Positions 33,153-45,114 of a DNA stretch of 60,537 bases are shown one piece after another. How positions within the stretch are numbered: the first letter of the stretch is position 1; the number at the start of each line of letters is the position of its first letter. The notes under the pieces are model-generated. The model ran no database searches and was not told the DNA's origin. It was given only the letters and a program-made list of their open reading frames with translations. Made by a program: the position numbers and the translations under genes. This stretch comes from Branchiostoma floridae (taxonomy: Eukaryota > Chordata > Leptocardii > Amphioxiformes > Branchiostomatidae), in the NCBI RefSeq assembly GCF_000003815.2, contig NC_049987.1:5789614-5850150 (forward strand), in the 5' to 3' direction.

Positions 33153-34250
33153 GTAAAATTTCAAACCCTGCTACTGTGTGACAATTACTTAAGGTTCTCC
33201 CTTGCTGTCGGATAAGATCAACTCTCAAATTCTTGCCAAAACCCAGCAATACGCACTTGAAACTAAACGTTTTCATAACTGATTCATGTCATATTTCAGC
33301 TGGTATTTTTACTAGTATTTTTACCATCAAAATCAATGTTAGCTGTTTTATTTTGCTGCAATTCATCTAACCACCTCTGCCTCTGCACATCTCACGCTGC
33401 CGTTTACATATTTTTTCATATGTGTTATATTCAGTGTCAGTATGTTTGATTGCGGCACTACTGTGTACCGTATAACATTTATGTTTAATAAAAGCTAGAA
33501 AATGTCAAGTTTTCCCTCAAAAATCTTTTCTTTACTTTGAGATAATTCTTTATCTTCATGAAAGGCTTATCACAATAATACACAGTGACATGAAAGCGAC
33601 GTAAACAACTGCCTAGGAGATAGACTGTTAATCCAGCTTTACTAAAACTTTTATACTTATATAACGAAGACAGCGAAAGATCGTAAATCTTGATTTGAGG
33701 ACGCTGAACTCAGAGTAATTGATATGCTAGGTCCGTGCCAGATTCTCGACCTTCCCTATGTGAAAAATAGTGGCTTTTAGTCACACATCCTTAGGACTCG
33801 GACCACGGCTGCAGCTGACAGTTCTAATGATGAGGAAATGGCCGAGGCACATGGAGCGGATGGGGTGTGGGGTTCCAAATGTCTGTCCGCAGAGCAGTTG
33901 GGCATCGGTCCAAACTGGAAGACTCTTAACAGTCACTTCATCCTCCAAGCTCCATCCTCAACCTACTTAGGAAGTCATGATTCTGATTGAGCCCTGGCGT
34001 GTTGGGAAGTTAATGAAGTGGGAGAAGAATGTTTTCTAAGCAAAAGGAAGTGAGTGAGTCCTACCCTTGCCACAGGAACGTTGGCACTAAAAAGGGAAGA
34101 GTGGGTGAACTCCACCCTTAACCTTGCAGAAGGCTAGAGTGGATGTGTATTGATTTGTCACTACAAAGTGTACTACAACATCGTGTGATTAAAAATTTTT
34201 TCGAACGTTTTTTTTTTTATGTTCTTAATGTCGATGAGCTGATCCAATTG
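33153..34250. other. No gene recognised
   Basis: Sequence after the last visible Ig exon. Later Ig exons were expected but none could be joined in phase. A frame at 33770-33970 has no recognisable content. Confidence 0.5.
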
Positions 34251-34255
34251 ATTGC

Positions 34256-34740
34256 AGGGTGTTTACATGTGACGTCACAGCCGCCATGTTGGTTGGTGAA
34301 TCCGGGAATAGTGAGACCTATAGTATAGATGCCCAGGTGCACATACATTCTCATAGTAAAGGCAGAAGCCAGGTACAATAGCCTTTTGGGTATCGAAGGA
34401 GCAGTGGGTTGTTATTCAACATGTCTAGGGTTCGGCATGGAATCACGGAGCCCATCCCTCTCCTTCCATCGCCTTACACTTCCCCAAACATTTTTACACC
34501 TGGTTTGAGAGAGAAAAAATCGTGCCTTATCCAAGGCTAATCAGGAATGCCAAGATTTGACCTCGTGACCCCTGGATTTCGTGTCCACTATCCTAGCCTC
34601 TCGGCCATATGGACGCCACGACTGTAGTTTTATCACCAGGTCACTACTATTACATCTACACATTCGAGTATACCTGGCAGCTGGGCTACCTGGTTTAACG
34701 ATCCAACATGGCGGACAACCCTTACGTCACAGTCACGTGG
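34256..34740. mobile_element. Inverted ccaacatggcgg-type ends flanking a SINE
   Basis: At 34256-34292 the sequence reads acatgtgacgtcacagccgc then catgttgg; at 34702-34740 an imperfect reverse complement reads ccaacatggcgg then acgtcacagtcacgtgg. A related right end alone recurs at 46622-46660. This looks like a DNA element with diverged inverted ends, with a SINE (34330-34625) lying inside. The ends contain CRE (tgacgtca) and E-box (cacgtg) words. Confidence 0.5.
34330..34625 (-). mobile_element. tRNA-derived SINE
   Basis: On the minus strand the head reads tggcgtccatatggccgagaggctaggatagtgg, in which tggccgagagg fits a pol III A box; gaggtcaaatcttgg is a degenerate B box. A tail module follows with ccaggtgtaaaaatg. 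The 3' limit is approximate and no target duplication was found. Confidence 0.6.
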
Positions 34741-34749
34741 GTGCGAAAA

Positions 34750-36960
34750 ATCCTTAACACCGCTTTTTTGATGCAAAAAACTTGCCAGTGAAACTTACTA
34801 CACAACTGCATGCACGAGCCGAGCTGTGTGTCATCAATACAGAGTATAACGGATTTACGATACTATCGTAATGAAGACTAATCGTGCTAATGGGTACATG
34901 TGGGAAATCACCGTGTAAGGCCTCTTTACGGCATTACATTACCGCTGTTAGGCTCTAGCTATGCTGGAATTAAATGCGAATGAAGACAAACCAGACGTGA
35001 AATTAGTATCATAAATAACGCCTGTAACTACATTTCGCAATTGCAGAAGTATCGATTGATGAACGCATGTTTGAATGATAGTCGGGTAATGTTTTGAATT
35101 CGTGTAAAACTCCTCTTGGTTGAGCAGCCTTTGCCCGGCAAAGCCTTTGGCCTATCCTGCTAAGCAAAATTCTGCTTTACTTTCAAAAGGTTTGTTAGAA
35201 TGTTGCAGAACATAGTAGCGCCAGAAGAATGTAACAGAATTGACGTTTGTGAAATCCCAAAGGAGAATGAGATCGATACCGCGTCAAGTAGCATAGAATA
35301 TGTCACAACGAAAGGATGCTGTACTCTGTAAGTGCACGAAATAGAGAAGTGCATGTGCAGAAAACAATTGATGTTGCGGATAGTTAGATAAAAAGTTAAC
35401 GATTGCAGATGAAATTGGAAGACGAGGCCGACAATTGTAATGTATCAAGCTTTCTGTCTCTTCTGCCCTCAAGCGCTTGATTATCCCAGAGAACGTTATT
35501 CCTAGCTATTGCCTAACTCTTTAGGCATGAATGTTGAGCCAAAAGTTTTAATCAGAAGTGGCTGGATGCCTTGGCAAGCCCAACGGTGGTTTATATGTGG
35601 GCGTGATCACAATGTTAAAATGCTCATCANNNNNNNNNNNNNNNNNNNNNNNNNNNNNNNNNNNNNNNNNNNNNNNNNNNNNNNNNNNNNNNNNNNNNNN
35701 NNNNNNNNNNNNNNNNNNNNNNNNNNNNNATGGATTATGTAGATTGGCATCGAAGCGCCCAAAGTTTTGTAATTGTCTCTGAATGGTCCCAGAGAAATGT
35801 GGTTTCTGGTGGATATACAGGTTCTGCCTGATGCCTGCACCACAAAGAACAATGGCATGGGCCTATACAAGGGAACAGTGCCACTCATTTGGTCTGCTAG
35901 GGTTAATTGACTAAGCCTGATAACTGCATAAAATCCTGACAAATGCAATTAATAGGATTCTACTGTACCTTGCATAATGTACTCTGTGAATTACTGTCCA
36001 GGGGTGCCGAAGCATCATAAATTTTATGAAATTTATATGAATTCTATGAAAAACGCAAAAGTTGCTATGTAAGAGCGTACAAAAATGTACCCATTACCTT
36101 ACTGTATGTGATACACAAAATCACTGTGAAACGCACAAACATTATGTGATCTGCAGTCTTTTTGTGCAGACAGGCCAACCGCTGCCAGGGTCACATGACA
36201 TGAAGCAAAATATTCAAGATAATGGCCTGGGTCTTTGGCAAAATATGATGTTAGGTGCAGAAATGAATGGTATACGTCCATTCAATGATTTAGAATTAAA
36301 ATGATACCGGTACAAACACTCAGGAATATAGTGGAACATGCCTCCCAACATAGTGGTCGGCCAGCCTGCATAAAAAGACTGCGTATCTCATAAGATTTGT
36401 GTTTCACATAGTGGTTTGTGCGTATCACATAAGGTCTACGTTTTTCACATACGGCCATGAGGATTCATGTGTTTTTCATTGACTTTGTATGAATCCCAAT
36501 AGAATTTGTGCAAATGCTTGCTGATAGGCACCCTTGCTGTTGCTAGTTTCATTGGATTGGAAGTGCAGATAAAAAGAGTCACTAAATGTTGCAGTGTGGT
36601 GTTCTTGATTCCTTTATGACTCCATTCTTGAAGAATCTTAGTTCACCAACTTACAGACTCAAAGTCAAACAGAAATATAACCTCCATTTGCCATGGAGGT
36701 AATGATGTGAAGTCAATTCTAAGATAACTCAATACAAGGTTGTATGCTATTAATTTGTTTAGCCATACCATCTTAGAATTGTCTTCAGCTCATTATAAGT
36801 AACATTTCAATTCAAAGTTTGGCTTAAAACTTGCAAGTCCCGATTTTTTAAAACAAAGATACTGGAGGCTGCCTTAAACATCTGACTGTTTCCAAACTTT
36901 ATCCAATTAGAATTACTGTTACCCTGACAATGTGTAAACATTGACTACTTTGGAGCCTAG
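34750..36960. other. No gene recognised; gap at 35630-35729
   Basis: AT-rich sequence with a 100-N gap (35630-35729). Near 36370-36450 a roughly 42-bp phrase (gcgtatc(t/a)cataag, then tttcacata) occurs twice, diverged. No exon set was found. Confidence 0.5.
36711..36788. other. Hairpin with 17-bp stem
   Basis: The word gaagtcaattctaagat near 36712 pairs with atcttagaattgtcttc near 36770 with one mismatch, across a loop of about 40 bases. The size is in the range of pre-miRNA hairpins but nothing else supports that. Confidence 0.35.
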
Positions 36961-37164
36961 TAGATGGTTGGGCAAGGTTTTGGAAAGCAGTTGTTTCCCT
37001 GTACCATTACTTCACCAACTGAAGTCAGCTGATACCTGTTCACACCTGGATGGATTGAGAAAAGCTATGTCAAGTGCCTTATTCTTTCAAACATAGCGCA
37101 GACAGGAATGAAACCTGTGGCCGTCAAATTCCATGTCTGGTAACCTAGACAATTGACGCCACTG
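36960..37164 (-). mobile_element. tRNA-derived SINE (same family as 41830-42085)
   Basis: On the minus strand a head agtggcgtcaattgtctagg and a B-box-like ggtttcattcctg are followed by aaggcacttgacatag, ccatccaggtgtgaa and gtatcagctgacttc. These last modules correspond to those of the SINE at 41830-42085. Ends are approximate. Confidence 0.6.
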
Positions 37165-37384
37165 TTTTTAGGTAGACTGCAGTCGTCATATTTAACATTA
37201 GTTATAATATCTTGATCATCACCTTGATTTTTGTCTCCAAAACGTACATGTAGAATAAATGCAGCATTTACATCATGTATTCTTCTCAATTACTTCTATG
37301 GTAAGCACGGATGATAGAGATGTACTGTGTTATACAGGAGCTACATGTTACCAGAGTAGTGTGTTTCAGGTAACACAACTAGGG

Positions 37385-37764
37385 GGGTTACCCAAGGTTG
37401 TAGCCAGCACCTGTCCTTCAGTCCTTTGAAGGAATTTTGCAGCTGGGGACTGAAAAAAGTTTTCCCCATTCCGTCCCCTGGGACAGACAAAAATTGATAT
37501 ATAAAGATATAAAAAAACTGAAACCCATGTGTTCTTCTTCACCAAAACAGATGCCATTGAACAGCTTAGTCTACAAGCAAAATTTGCACCTCAAAATGCA
37601 GGAAATAGTGTTTCAGAGGGTCTTGATTTAAAACTTTTCTGGGACCCAGACCCCCTAGAAATGACGCGCAACGTCACGCCAAGACTTTGGTGCTCGATAG
37701 GATTCCCATTCAAACTCAAGGGGACTGAAAATGATTTCAGGCTGGCTACAACCCTGGGGTTACC
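37385..37764 (+). mobile_element. hAT-type MITE, copy 1, with 8-bp target duplication
   Basis: The element 37393-37756 begins caaggttgtagccagc and ends with the matching inverted ggctacaaccctg. The exact 8-bp repeat gggttacc flanks it at 37385-37392 and 37757-37764. The 8-bp target and CA(G/A)GG-type ends with an inverted tgtagcc word fit the hAT superfamily. The 364-bp interior is shared with 44285-44651 in opposite orientation. Its frames are not genes. Confidence 0.9.
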
Positions 37765-38349
37765 ACTACCAGTATGGAAAAATTCTGGTCCAAGTCCGAT
37801 CCATGTCCTGAGTATACGGTCAAGCTCCAGAACTGACTACATGTACATTTGTATGATAATACAGTACTGTAAACTACAAAACATGAACTCAAAATCACTT
37901 GATTGCTCAACCCATTTTCTAAGTTGCCCAATAACCATTTGCATTTGTCATTTTGGAAAGTGATGTAAATCTGGCCTGTGTATGGCCATGAGCAAGCTTC
38001 AAGGGCTGAGTCTCAAGCATCCCACCTCAGCATGTGAAAGAGCCCAGCACACTTATTGAAGAGAGTAGGAGTGACCCGGTTTGTTTGCCACATTGCACAC
38101 TGAGTGTTAGGATATGCAAATGATTTGTTTCAAGTCTGATTCTAGTTCAGCTGAAGAAGAGGATAGGATGTTTGAATGGTGCAGAAATCTGATGTGTATT
38201 TGGGTTTCAGAAAGTAATGTGGTATATGAATACAATACTTGGAGGAGAGAACCGTAGGAAAGGAACGTATAAGGTCATTACTACTGTACATTGTACATTT
38301 GCTCAGAATCAATAGAAATTACTATGAAGGGTTAATGTCCTGCTCTATC

Positions 38350-38560
38350 TCATACACACATACAGACCCACCCACTATTCACTCACTCAAAACCATGGAC
38401 CCACCCACTCATGCACCCACATACTCTCGCCCACTATTCACTAACAAACCATGTACCCTGTTCACTCACTCAGTCACTCTCACCATTTATTATGCACTTT
38501 CAATCACAAACCATGCATACTCACCCACCCACTTACGCACACATACTCACCTGAAGTGTG
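38350..38560. repeat. Degenerate cactcac/ccacc-rich low-complexity tract
   Basis: Loose tandem words cccacccact, cactcactca and accatg(g/t/c)a give a run with few G. The 122-codon frame through it is an effect of composition. Confidence 0.7.
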
Positions 38561-38763
38561 TCATATGGCCACAACGAATTGATCACCAAGTCAGCAAATT
38601 AGCCTGATTATCAGGAAGCATGATTCAAACATCAAAAAGCTATAGATGTGTTTTAAGAAAGGTTTGCAGTATGGAAGGGCACTGTCATGCAAGTACATGT
38701 ATAAGATAATGATTTATTGATTGTGTAATGAAAAAAATTGAATGGAGATGAATTGTTTTGCAG

Positions 38764-40035
38764 GTCTCTTACACTGCCCAAGAGTTTCTGGACTCACCCT
38801 CTGCTGACAGACTCCTGGGGCTGGGGAAGGAACGGGCACAGCTACTGGTCAAGGAACTGGGGGTAAGGTTCTCCTGACTGGGGTGGATCTTGGGTCAGGG
38901 CTTGTAGAGAGGGCTGTACTGTTGTAGAGAGGGCTGTACTGTTGTAGACAGGGCTGTACTGTTGTAGACAGGGCTGTACTGTTGTAGACAGGGCTGTACT
39001 GTTGTAGAGAGGGCTGTACTGTTGTAGACAGGGCTGTACTGTTGTAGACAGGGCTGTACGGTTGTAGACAGGGCTGTACTGTTGTAGACAGGGCTGTACT
39101 GTTGTAGAGAGGGCTGTACTGTTGTAGACAGGGCTGTACTGTTGTAGACAGGGCTGTACGGTTGTAGACAGGGCTGTACTGTTGTAGACAGGGCTGTACT
39201 GTTGTAGACAGGGCTGTACTGTTGTAGAGAGGGCTGTACTGTTGTAGACAGGGCTGTACTGTTGTAGACAGGGCTGTACGGTGGTAGACAGGGCTGTACT
39301 GTTGTAGACAGGGCTGTACTGTTGTAGACAGGGCTGTACTGTTGTAGACAGGGCTGTACGGTTGTAGACAGGGCTGTACTGTTGTAGACAGGGCTGTACT
39401 GTTGTAGACAGGGCTGTACTGTTGTAGACAGGGCTGTACTGTTGTAGACATATATTGTCGGTATCCTTTTCTAGGACAGTTTGGATGATGCTGACTGTGC
39501 TGCCAGCAGTCTGATGAAGGTGGCTTCAATAGTGACTGATGACACAGCAGTTAAAAGTGCTGCTTTCCAGTGTGCAGGTCAGTGTGCAAATTCCCATGTA
39601 TCTTATACAGTCAATGTAATATTTGTCACAATCAGGAATTTCCATAGAACAACAATGTCCATCTTAAACATTATACACTGTACATGCAGTTTCAAGGGTT
39701 TTCCTTGGCCTCAGATTTTTTCTAGTCATTTCAGGTAACTTGAATTCAAGTCCACACAAGACTTGACCTACAAATCTTACCCGCTCTGTTCTAGTTAGAC
39801 ATGGCAATTTGTGTGTTAAGATGACAACATCGTCCTGATTTTTGATCCACTTGATTTGAAGTACAGGCAACAAGATTTTTTAACAATGCACATTGTTGAT
39901 TGATATTTGACAGAGCCCACCTACAACTCTGTGCTTCATTTTCCAGATGCCATTCTGACCAGAAGTCTGCAATCTGAAGAGAGTCAACCCACCCTGATTG
40001 CCAACGGCCTCCTTGTACACATGGGACTGCTAAAG
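38764..40035 (+). CDS. Helical repeat (HEAT/ARM-like) protein of unknown family, partial (three exons)
   Basis: Exons 38764-38862, 39475-39577 and 39947-40035, with CAG or TAG acceptors and GT donors, join in phase to 97 residues with no stop. The product alternates amphipathic helices: VSYTAQEFLDSPSADRLLGL, then CAASSLMKVASIVTDDTAV, then a Leu/Ala-rich helix ending LIANGLLVHMGLLK. The spacing resembles HEAT or armadillo repeats, which usually act as protein-binding scaffolds, but I cannot name the family. The first visible intron holds the 20-bp minisatellite. Upstream exons were not found, and the 440-N gap at 40136 follows 100 bp after the last exon, probably hiding the continuation. Confidence 0.65.
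38901..39450. repeat. 20-bp minisatellite, about 27 copies, with higher-order pattern
   Basis: The unit gttgtagacagggctgtact is repeated with almost no length change. Two point variants, gaga for gaca and tacg for tact, recur every five to six units. Variant gaga in copies 6, 11 and 17 is each followed two units later by tacg in copies 8, 13 and 19. This shows block amplification. The minus-strand 226-codon frame across it is not a gene. It lies within an intron of the HEAT-like gene. Confidence 0.97.
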
Positions 40036-40135
40036 GTACGTCTAGCTTTCAAAGTTCAGAAGTTTGGAAATTCATCTTTCTTGCAAACAAGCAGCAATTG
40101 CAGCTAAAAGTCTAATCTCTAAGCAGATGTAAGAG

Positions 40136-40575
40136 NNNNNNNNNNNNNNNNNNNNNNNNNNNNNNNNNNNNNNNNNNNNNNNNNNNNNNNNNNNNNNNNN
40201 NNNNNNNNNNNNNNNNNNNNNNNNNNNNNNNNNNNNNNNNNNNNNNNNNNNNNNNNNNNNNNNNNNNNNNNNNNNNNNNNNNNNNNNNNNNNNNNNNNNN
40301 NNNNNNNNNNNNNNNNNNNNNNNNNNNNNNNNNNNNNNNNNNNNNNNNNNNNNNNNNNNNNNNNNNNNNNNNNNNNNNNNNNNNNNNNNNNNNNNNNNNN
40401 NNNNNNNNNNNNNNNNNNNNNNNNNNNNNNNNNNNNNNNNNNNNNNNNNNNNNNNNNNNNNNNNNNNNNNNNNNNNNNNNNNNNNNNNNNNNNNNNNNNN
40501 NNNNNNNNNNNNNNNNNNNNNNNNNNNNNNNNNNNNNNNNNNNNNNNNNNNNNNNNNNNNNNNNNNNNNNNNNNN
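40136..40575. other. Assembly gap (440 N)
   Basis: N run just downstream of the third exon of the HEAT-like gene. Sequence after it shows no continuing exon that I can join. Confidence 0.99.
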
Positions 40576-41829
40576 AAACGCCCCACACTTGTGTCCGTGT
40601 GGGCCCTAATTGCTATAAATGGTAATGGCAGACCTGGCCAGTTGTAATCGGCACCCCGGTTTGTGGGCGTCTGGCTCGGTGCCCGGCCGACTTGGAACCG
40701 CAACTTCCCACAGGAAACCCGTCACGATTCCTATCTGCGGTCACTTACACCGTCTAGTGGCAAATTGAATGGTAGAATGAATTAGTCATATCTGATGGTG
40801 CTACTAACAACCTTCAAGGCAGCAAACATGCTGCACATAGCTCAAAACAGGTGCCATAATGCTGCCAACACATTTCCAAATTTCCGAAAATGGTCATTTG
40901 GCCTATATGTTAGCCCCCCTCTTTATAGCAGCATATAATCGGTTTATGCCTTTCGTTAAATTTGCGAAATGGTCAGTTTTCGCCCTTTTCTGGGGAGAAT
41001 AATACACTACTAGCTAAAAATCTTGAAACGTCACAGGCCATCAAAAACAGGTCCGTCGTGAGCGTAACTGAATCCTAGTCCAGTCTCCGATAATTGAGTA
41101 TACCTTCTCTTTGGTGTTTCAGTGTTTTGGTATCAATCGGTAACGTTAATTCAAGCCGTTGAAAACACCATAGCAAGGCGCTGAAAAACAAGTCCAAACC
41201 AAATATCTGAGATATCGTAGATAAACCCTCTGCCACCTTCTTGGCGTCAAGTGTTGTTTTTCCTATATCTGATTGGCTATGTAAGACATACTAACCAAGC
41301 AAACATTCGCCAGTCTGTGTATCGGCTGACGGAGGGAAATGGTGCAGCAGTGATCTGCACCGATACCACAAAACACTGTTCCTACAGTTTCAACAACCCC
41401 CTCCGGCAGTTCTGAATATCTGACGAACTCCCACAAGAATCTCCTGCCAAAACTGCTGAAAGCTGTGCCAAGATAAGATCTTCATTGCGGCCAGAGCCGC
41501 TCCTTTGTCGGTGAACTTGAAACTCATGAATGTTTTAATGGTTGCCTCGAGAAGAAGAAACGTATGTGCTGAAATCCTACGGTACAGGAGGCTTGCGTCT
41601 AGGAGGAATTTCGCCCTCCCAAAGTCCTGTGATTCTGTTCGCCACTGAGTTTGGTTTGATTCGGATCTACATTAGTGACTGATATGTCACTATTCTTCCT
41701 GGGGTCCAAGTGAATGATTACATATGGCTGATACGAGACGGAGGTTCGCCAGGTCTCAATTCGGATGATCTGAAATAAATCACCAATTCCTGACAGAAGG
41801 ATTTGCACCATCGCGCATGCCCCTAACCT
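40576..41829. other. No confident gene
   Basis: A short minus-strand open stretch near 41410-41560 (containing FTDKGAALAAMKILSW) has coding-like composition but ends in a stop and has no matching exons. It may be a transposon fragment. Confidence 0.4.
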
Positions 41830-42085
41830 TTTTTCGAAGGTGTGGTTGGTTCTTTAACATGCGAGGAGTGTGTCTCTCCCCAGACACGGAACCTCAATTT
41901 AACGTCCTAACCGAAGGAGTATGAATGACGTCCCTAACCAAAACTAGGTACTCATTTTCACCTGAGTGAAGGGGGTAAAGTCGTGTAAAGCGCCTTTCCC
42001 AAGTACACAGGATCGGTGACATGGCAGGCTTAGAAACCGGGACTTGTAGGTCCTGAGCCAAACACGCTCCTGATTACGCCACGCG
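41830..42085 (-). mobile_element. tRNA-derived SINE with conserved tail
   Basis: On the minus strand the head reads cgtggcgtaatcaggagcg, followed by a degenerate B box, then cttgggaaaggcgctttaca, an acgacttt word and caggtgaaaatgagtacc. These modules recur in the SINEs at 36960-37164 and, in part, 32652-32817. Ends are approximate. Confidence 0.7.
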
Positions 42086-42539
42086 ATCTTCCTAAAGTTA
42101 CTTTTGATGTAGCCCTGTTCAAGAGAAATCTCCTGTGGTTTACATGAAACAGTCACATCTGTGTTTTCTTTGGACGGCAGATCTGACAGAAGGCGCGTGT
42201 CAATCCGTGTAGGACTTCTCGTAAGACAGGTCCTGCTGCAGTGATTAAACACCTGGAGCTAGGAGGGGAGGGGGGCGGCAGGGTTGTACTGAATTGTCAT
42301 TTATCACGACGAATACTCGATTCAATGTGGGATGAATAATACGCCATGTGGCCTGGAAGAACAAACTGTTCATGAAATAAGTCATTTTACTATCAGCTCT
42401 CAAAAACTATTTTTAATGAAACAGATATGAAGATATAATGTATGACCATATGACTGAGAGGGCATCAAATATATGTTCTTAGTCTATTTTGTTGTCTCTC
42501 GATGAATCAAATAGTCTGCCCAGCTCTTGCACTCCTTCC

Positions 42540-42720
42540 AACCTTGCCTTTCCAGTAGACGGCAAAATCCCCTTTTATCGCGGCGTTTGTTACAAGGGAA
42601 GCTACATTAAAGCAGCATAAAGGAAGGCACATGTCCATTCTGCACGTGCCTTAAGGTACCTTTATCGCCACTTGGCAGGTTCGGTATGGGGCATTTTGGG
42701 CAGGGGAATGGGTGTTCTGG
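42540..42720. repeat. Local repeat family, copy 1
   Basis: Contains agacggcaaaatc, then ataaaggaaggcacatgtcc, cacgtgcct and tttatcgccacttggcaggt. The same ordered words occur at 43138-43300 and 45115-45400. It is probably an unclassified interspersed repeat, though local duplication is possible. Confidence 0.65.
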
Positions 42721-43137
42721 TTCGGTTGCTGAAATAAGCAGGGCTTTAAATACTAGTAAACACAGGTTGGGTAAATGAAAGAACTAGGTTGTGTTAATCA
42801 AGGACTAGGTCATTGGTGGCCTGTCGCCTTTTTTCTAGACAAGGTTGAGAGTTAGTCGTGAGCAAGGTCGATCCCCTTTGGTTGAGACTTGGTCGGCGAG
42901 GTTGACTACTAGTCTCATTCTGATTGGATGCTAAGTTGGTACTAGAAAAAAACCTACATGTATCTCCGTTGAAGATTGGTCAGGAGTCTTGGAAAGGTCC
43001 TGACTGTATGGTAAGGGGGGTTACCGGCACTGACAGGTCATGCTTTGTTCGTCTTCACTATTTGCTGATCTCTACTTCCAGTAAACTTATACTTGCCTAC
43101 CGTCCTTGGATGACCTACAAATAGAGTAAATCTTTAT

Positions 43138-43300
43138 GGCCTTTGGAAGAAACTACATTGAAGATGTCATAAAGGAAGGTATATGTCCATCCCACGTGTG
43201 CCTGAAGGATTCTTTATCGCCGCTTAGCAGCTTTGCTGCTTGACTGCGGAGAATTTTGTCATCCATTTCATTTGAGTTGACGACTCCTGGGCAGGCTAGG
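43138..43300. repeat. Local repeat family, copy 2
   Basis: Has ataaaggaaggtatatgtcc, cacgtgtgcct and tttatcgccgcttagcagct, then tttgagttgac, which is also shared with copy 3. It lacks the agacggcaaaatc head. Confidence 0.6.
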
Positions 43301-44276
43301 CAAATGGGAAAGATCTAAATATGCAAACCCAATGAAAAAGAAAACATATAGACAACCTGGCCGAATCGCGAAGTGGACAACGTCTGGTCGGGTAGATTTT
43401 GGTCATACAAGTACGTGATACAATTTCACGAAGCACGGGTCTAGCTGATTTACAGTAAGAGGCCACATGACACATTTCATCGTGTTACTTCTTCCTTAAA
43501 AACATTTTCGAGACACACCAGCAACTAACAAGTTGGTATTTACAAGGATACCACAATAACAGACCATTCTTTACAACTTCAATCAGCATTGAGCCCTGAA
43601 ACTGAGGAGTCTTCCGTTTTCTCCAGACATAACATGGCGCATTTGAGGGCACCATGTAACTTAACCACGTAAAAACACCCCCAACGTGATCTAATGAAAT
43701 TACCGGATGTGCTATGCTACCAGCACCGTATTGAGAGCAACAAGCCCCCGATGATCCCTGATGATCTAGTCATCTCAAGTTCAAACGATGACAAGAGAGT
43801 GTGCCATAGGTCAGACCCAGCAGATGAAGACTTCCCATGTGTCAAATGCCTTCACGCTCTAAATCAACAATAGTGCTGAGTCTGTTCTCCGGTGCCTAAA
43901 CACGTGCCTAAGCAGATAATACATGACACGTTTAAAATGAAACCCAGGCACAGATGAGTGAGAATTTATCACTTCCCGACAGAGACATACTTCGCACGCA
44001 CAAACGTAGCGCACTGTCATTTCTGTGTAGGCGGTACATTCAACCGGGGACCTTCAAGGATGTGGGTGTGACGGAAGCTTACTGTCAATGCTCCAGGCTG
44101 AATTCAGCGGCAAAATAACACGTTAGGCCAGGTGTGGCAAGCTAGCTGGCTTTAGCCATCACCATGTACTTAGACTGTACCAATTACGTTAAACGTTTAA
44201 CTTACATTTCAGTTGTTCAGCTACGAATTGCGTGCAACTTAAATGACTATGGTCTCCAGAAAAGGGCATGTAGGTC

Positions 44277-44659
44277 ACCTACACCAGGGTTGTAGCCAGC
44301 CTGAAATCATTTTCAGTCCCCTTGATTTTGAATGGGAATCCTATCGAGCACCGAAGGCATGGCGTGACGTTGCTTGTCATTTCTAGGGGGTCTGGGTCCA
44401 AAAAAAATGTTAAAATCAAGACCCTCTGGAACACTATTTCCTGCATTTTGAGGTGCAAATTTTGCTTGTAGACTAAGCTGTTCAATGGCATCTGTTTTGG
44501 TGAAGAAGAACACATAGGTTTCATTTTTTTTTATATCTTTACATATCAATTGTTGTCTGTCCCAGGGGACGGAATGGGGAAACCTTTTTTTCAGTTCCCA
44601 GCTGCAAAATTCCTTCAAAGGACTGAAGGACAGGTGCTGGCTACACCCCTGACCTACAC
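44277..44659 (-). mobile_element. hAT-type MITE, copy 2, with 8-bp target duplication
   Basis: The element 44285-44651 starts cagggttgtagccagc and is flanked by the exact repeat acctacac at 44277-44284 and 44652-44659. It matches copy 1 (37393-37756) in reverse orientation with few differences, so the family moved fairly recently. Confidence 0.9.
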
Positions 44660-44945
44660 ATATACGCATTTGGATGCTAGCCATAATTCCCTTTCCCGTG
44701 TAATGTATGAACTACGGGCAAGTCGGACATCCCCGGCTGTCTGCTTTGACAGCCATAGCAGTAATGTATCCTAACCCACTTAAGCTAACATTGGTCAATT
44801 TCCTGAAAAGAAGAAGTCTGAAAACTTGCTAAATATGTCTAGGTACAACTTTTAGATGTTTCAATTTTTTTCGTGACTACCTGTGATTGGCCAAAAGTCC
44901 TTGGCGTCCTACCATGACGTTAAGTCACATCGGTGTAAAAGAGGC

Positions 44946-44978
44946 TAGAAGTATCAACGGAAAGAAGTATCAACGGAA
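44946..44978. repeat. 16-bp tandem duplication
   Basis: The word agaagtatcaacggaa occurs twice in a row. Confidence 0.8.
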
Positions 44979-45114
44979 GCTTGCATCCAGAGCCAACATG
45001 CTAATGAAAATTGAAAGACGTTTTATAATGACCTTTCCCGCAAGGCACTGACTAGTCACGGCCTATTCAGCATAAATGTCAAGACCACTGTCTGGAACCT
45101 CGTTCAAGCTGCCG

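Noticed and set aside
32503-33276. Minus-strand 257-codon ORF
   Set aside because: It runs antisense through a SINE and the fifth Ig exon, which is clearly coding on the plus strand.
37529-37963. ORFs of 144 and 123 codons at 37529-37963 (plus) and 44313-44684 (minus)
   Set aside because: They are the two hAT MITE copies; similarity reflects the element, not a conserved protein.
30883-39450. Regular repeats that might suggest CRISPR arrays
   Set aside because: The units are contiguous 19- and 20-bp minisatellites without unique spacers, in a eukaryotic intron context.
38849-39529. Minus-strand 226-codon ORF of repeated short peptide
   Set aside because: It is a translation of the 20-bp minisatellite and runs antisense to real exon edges.
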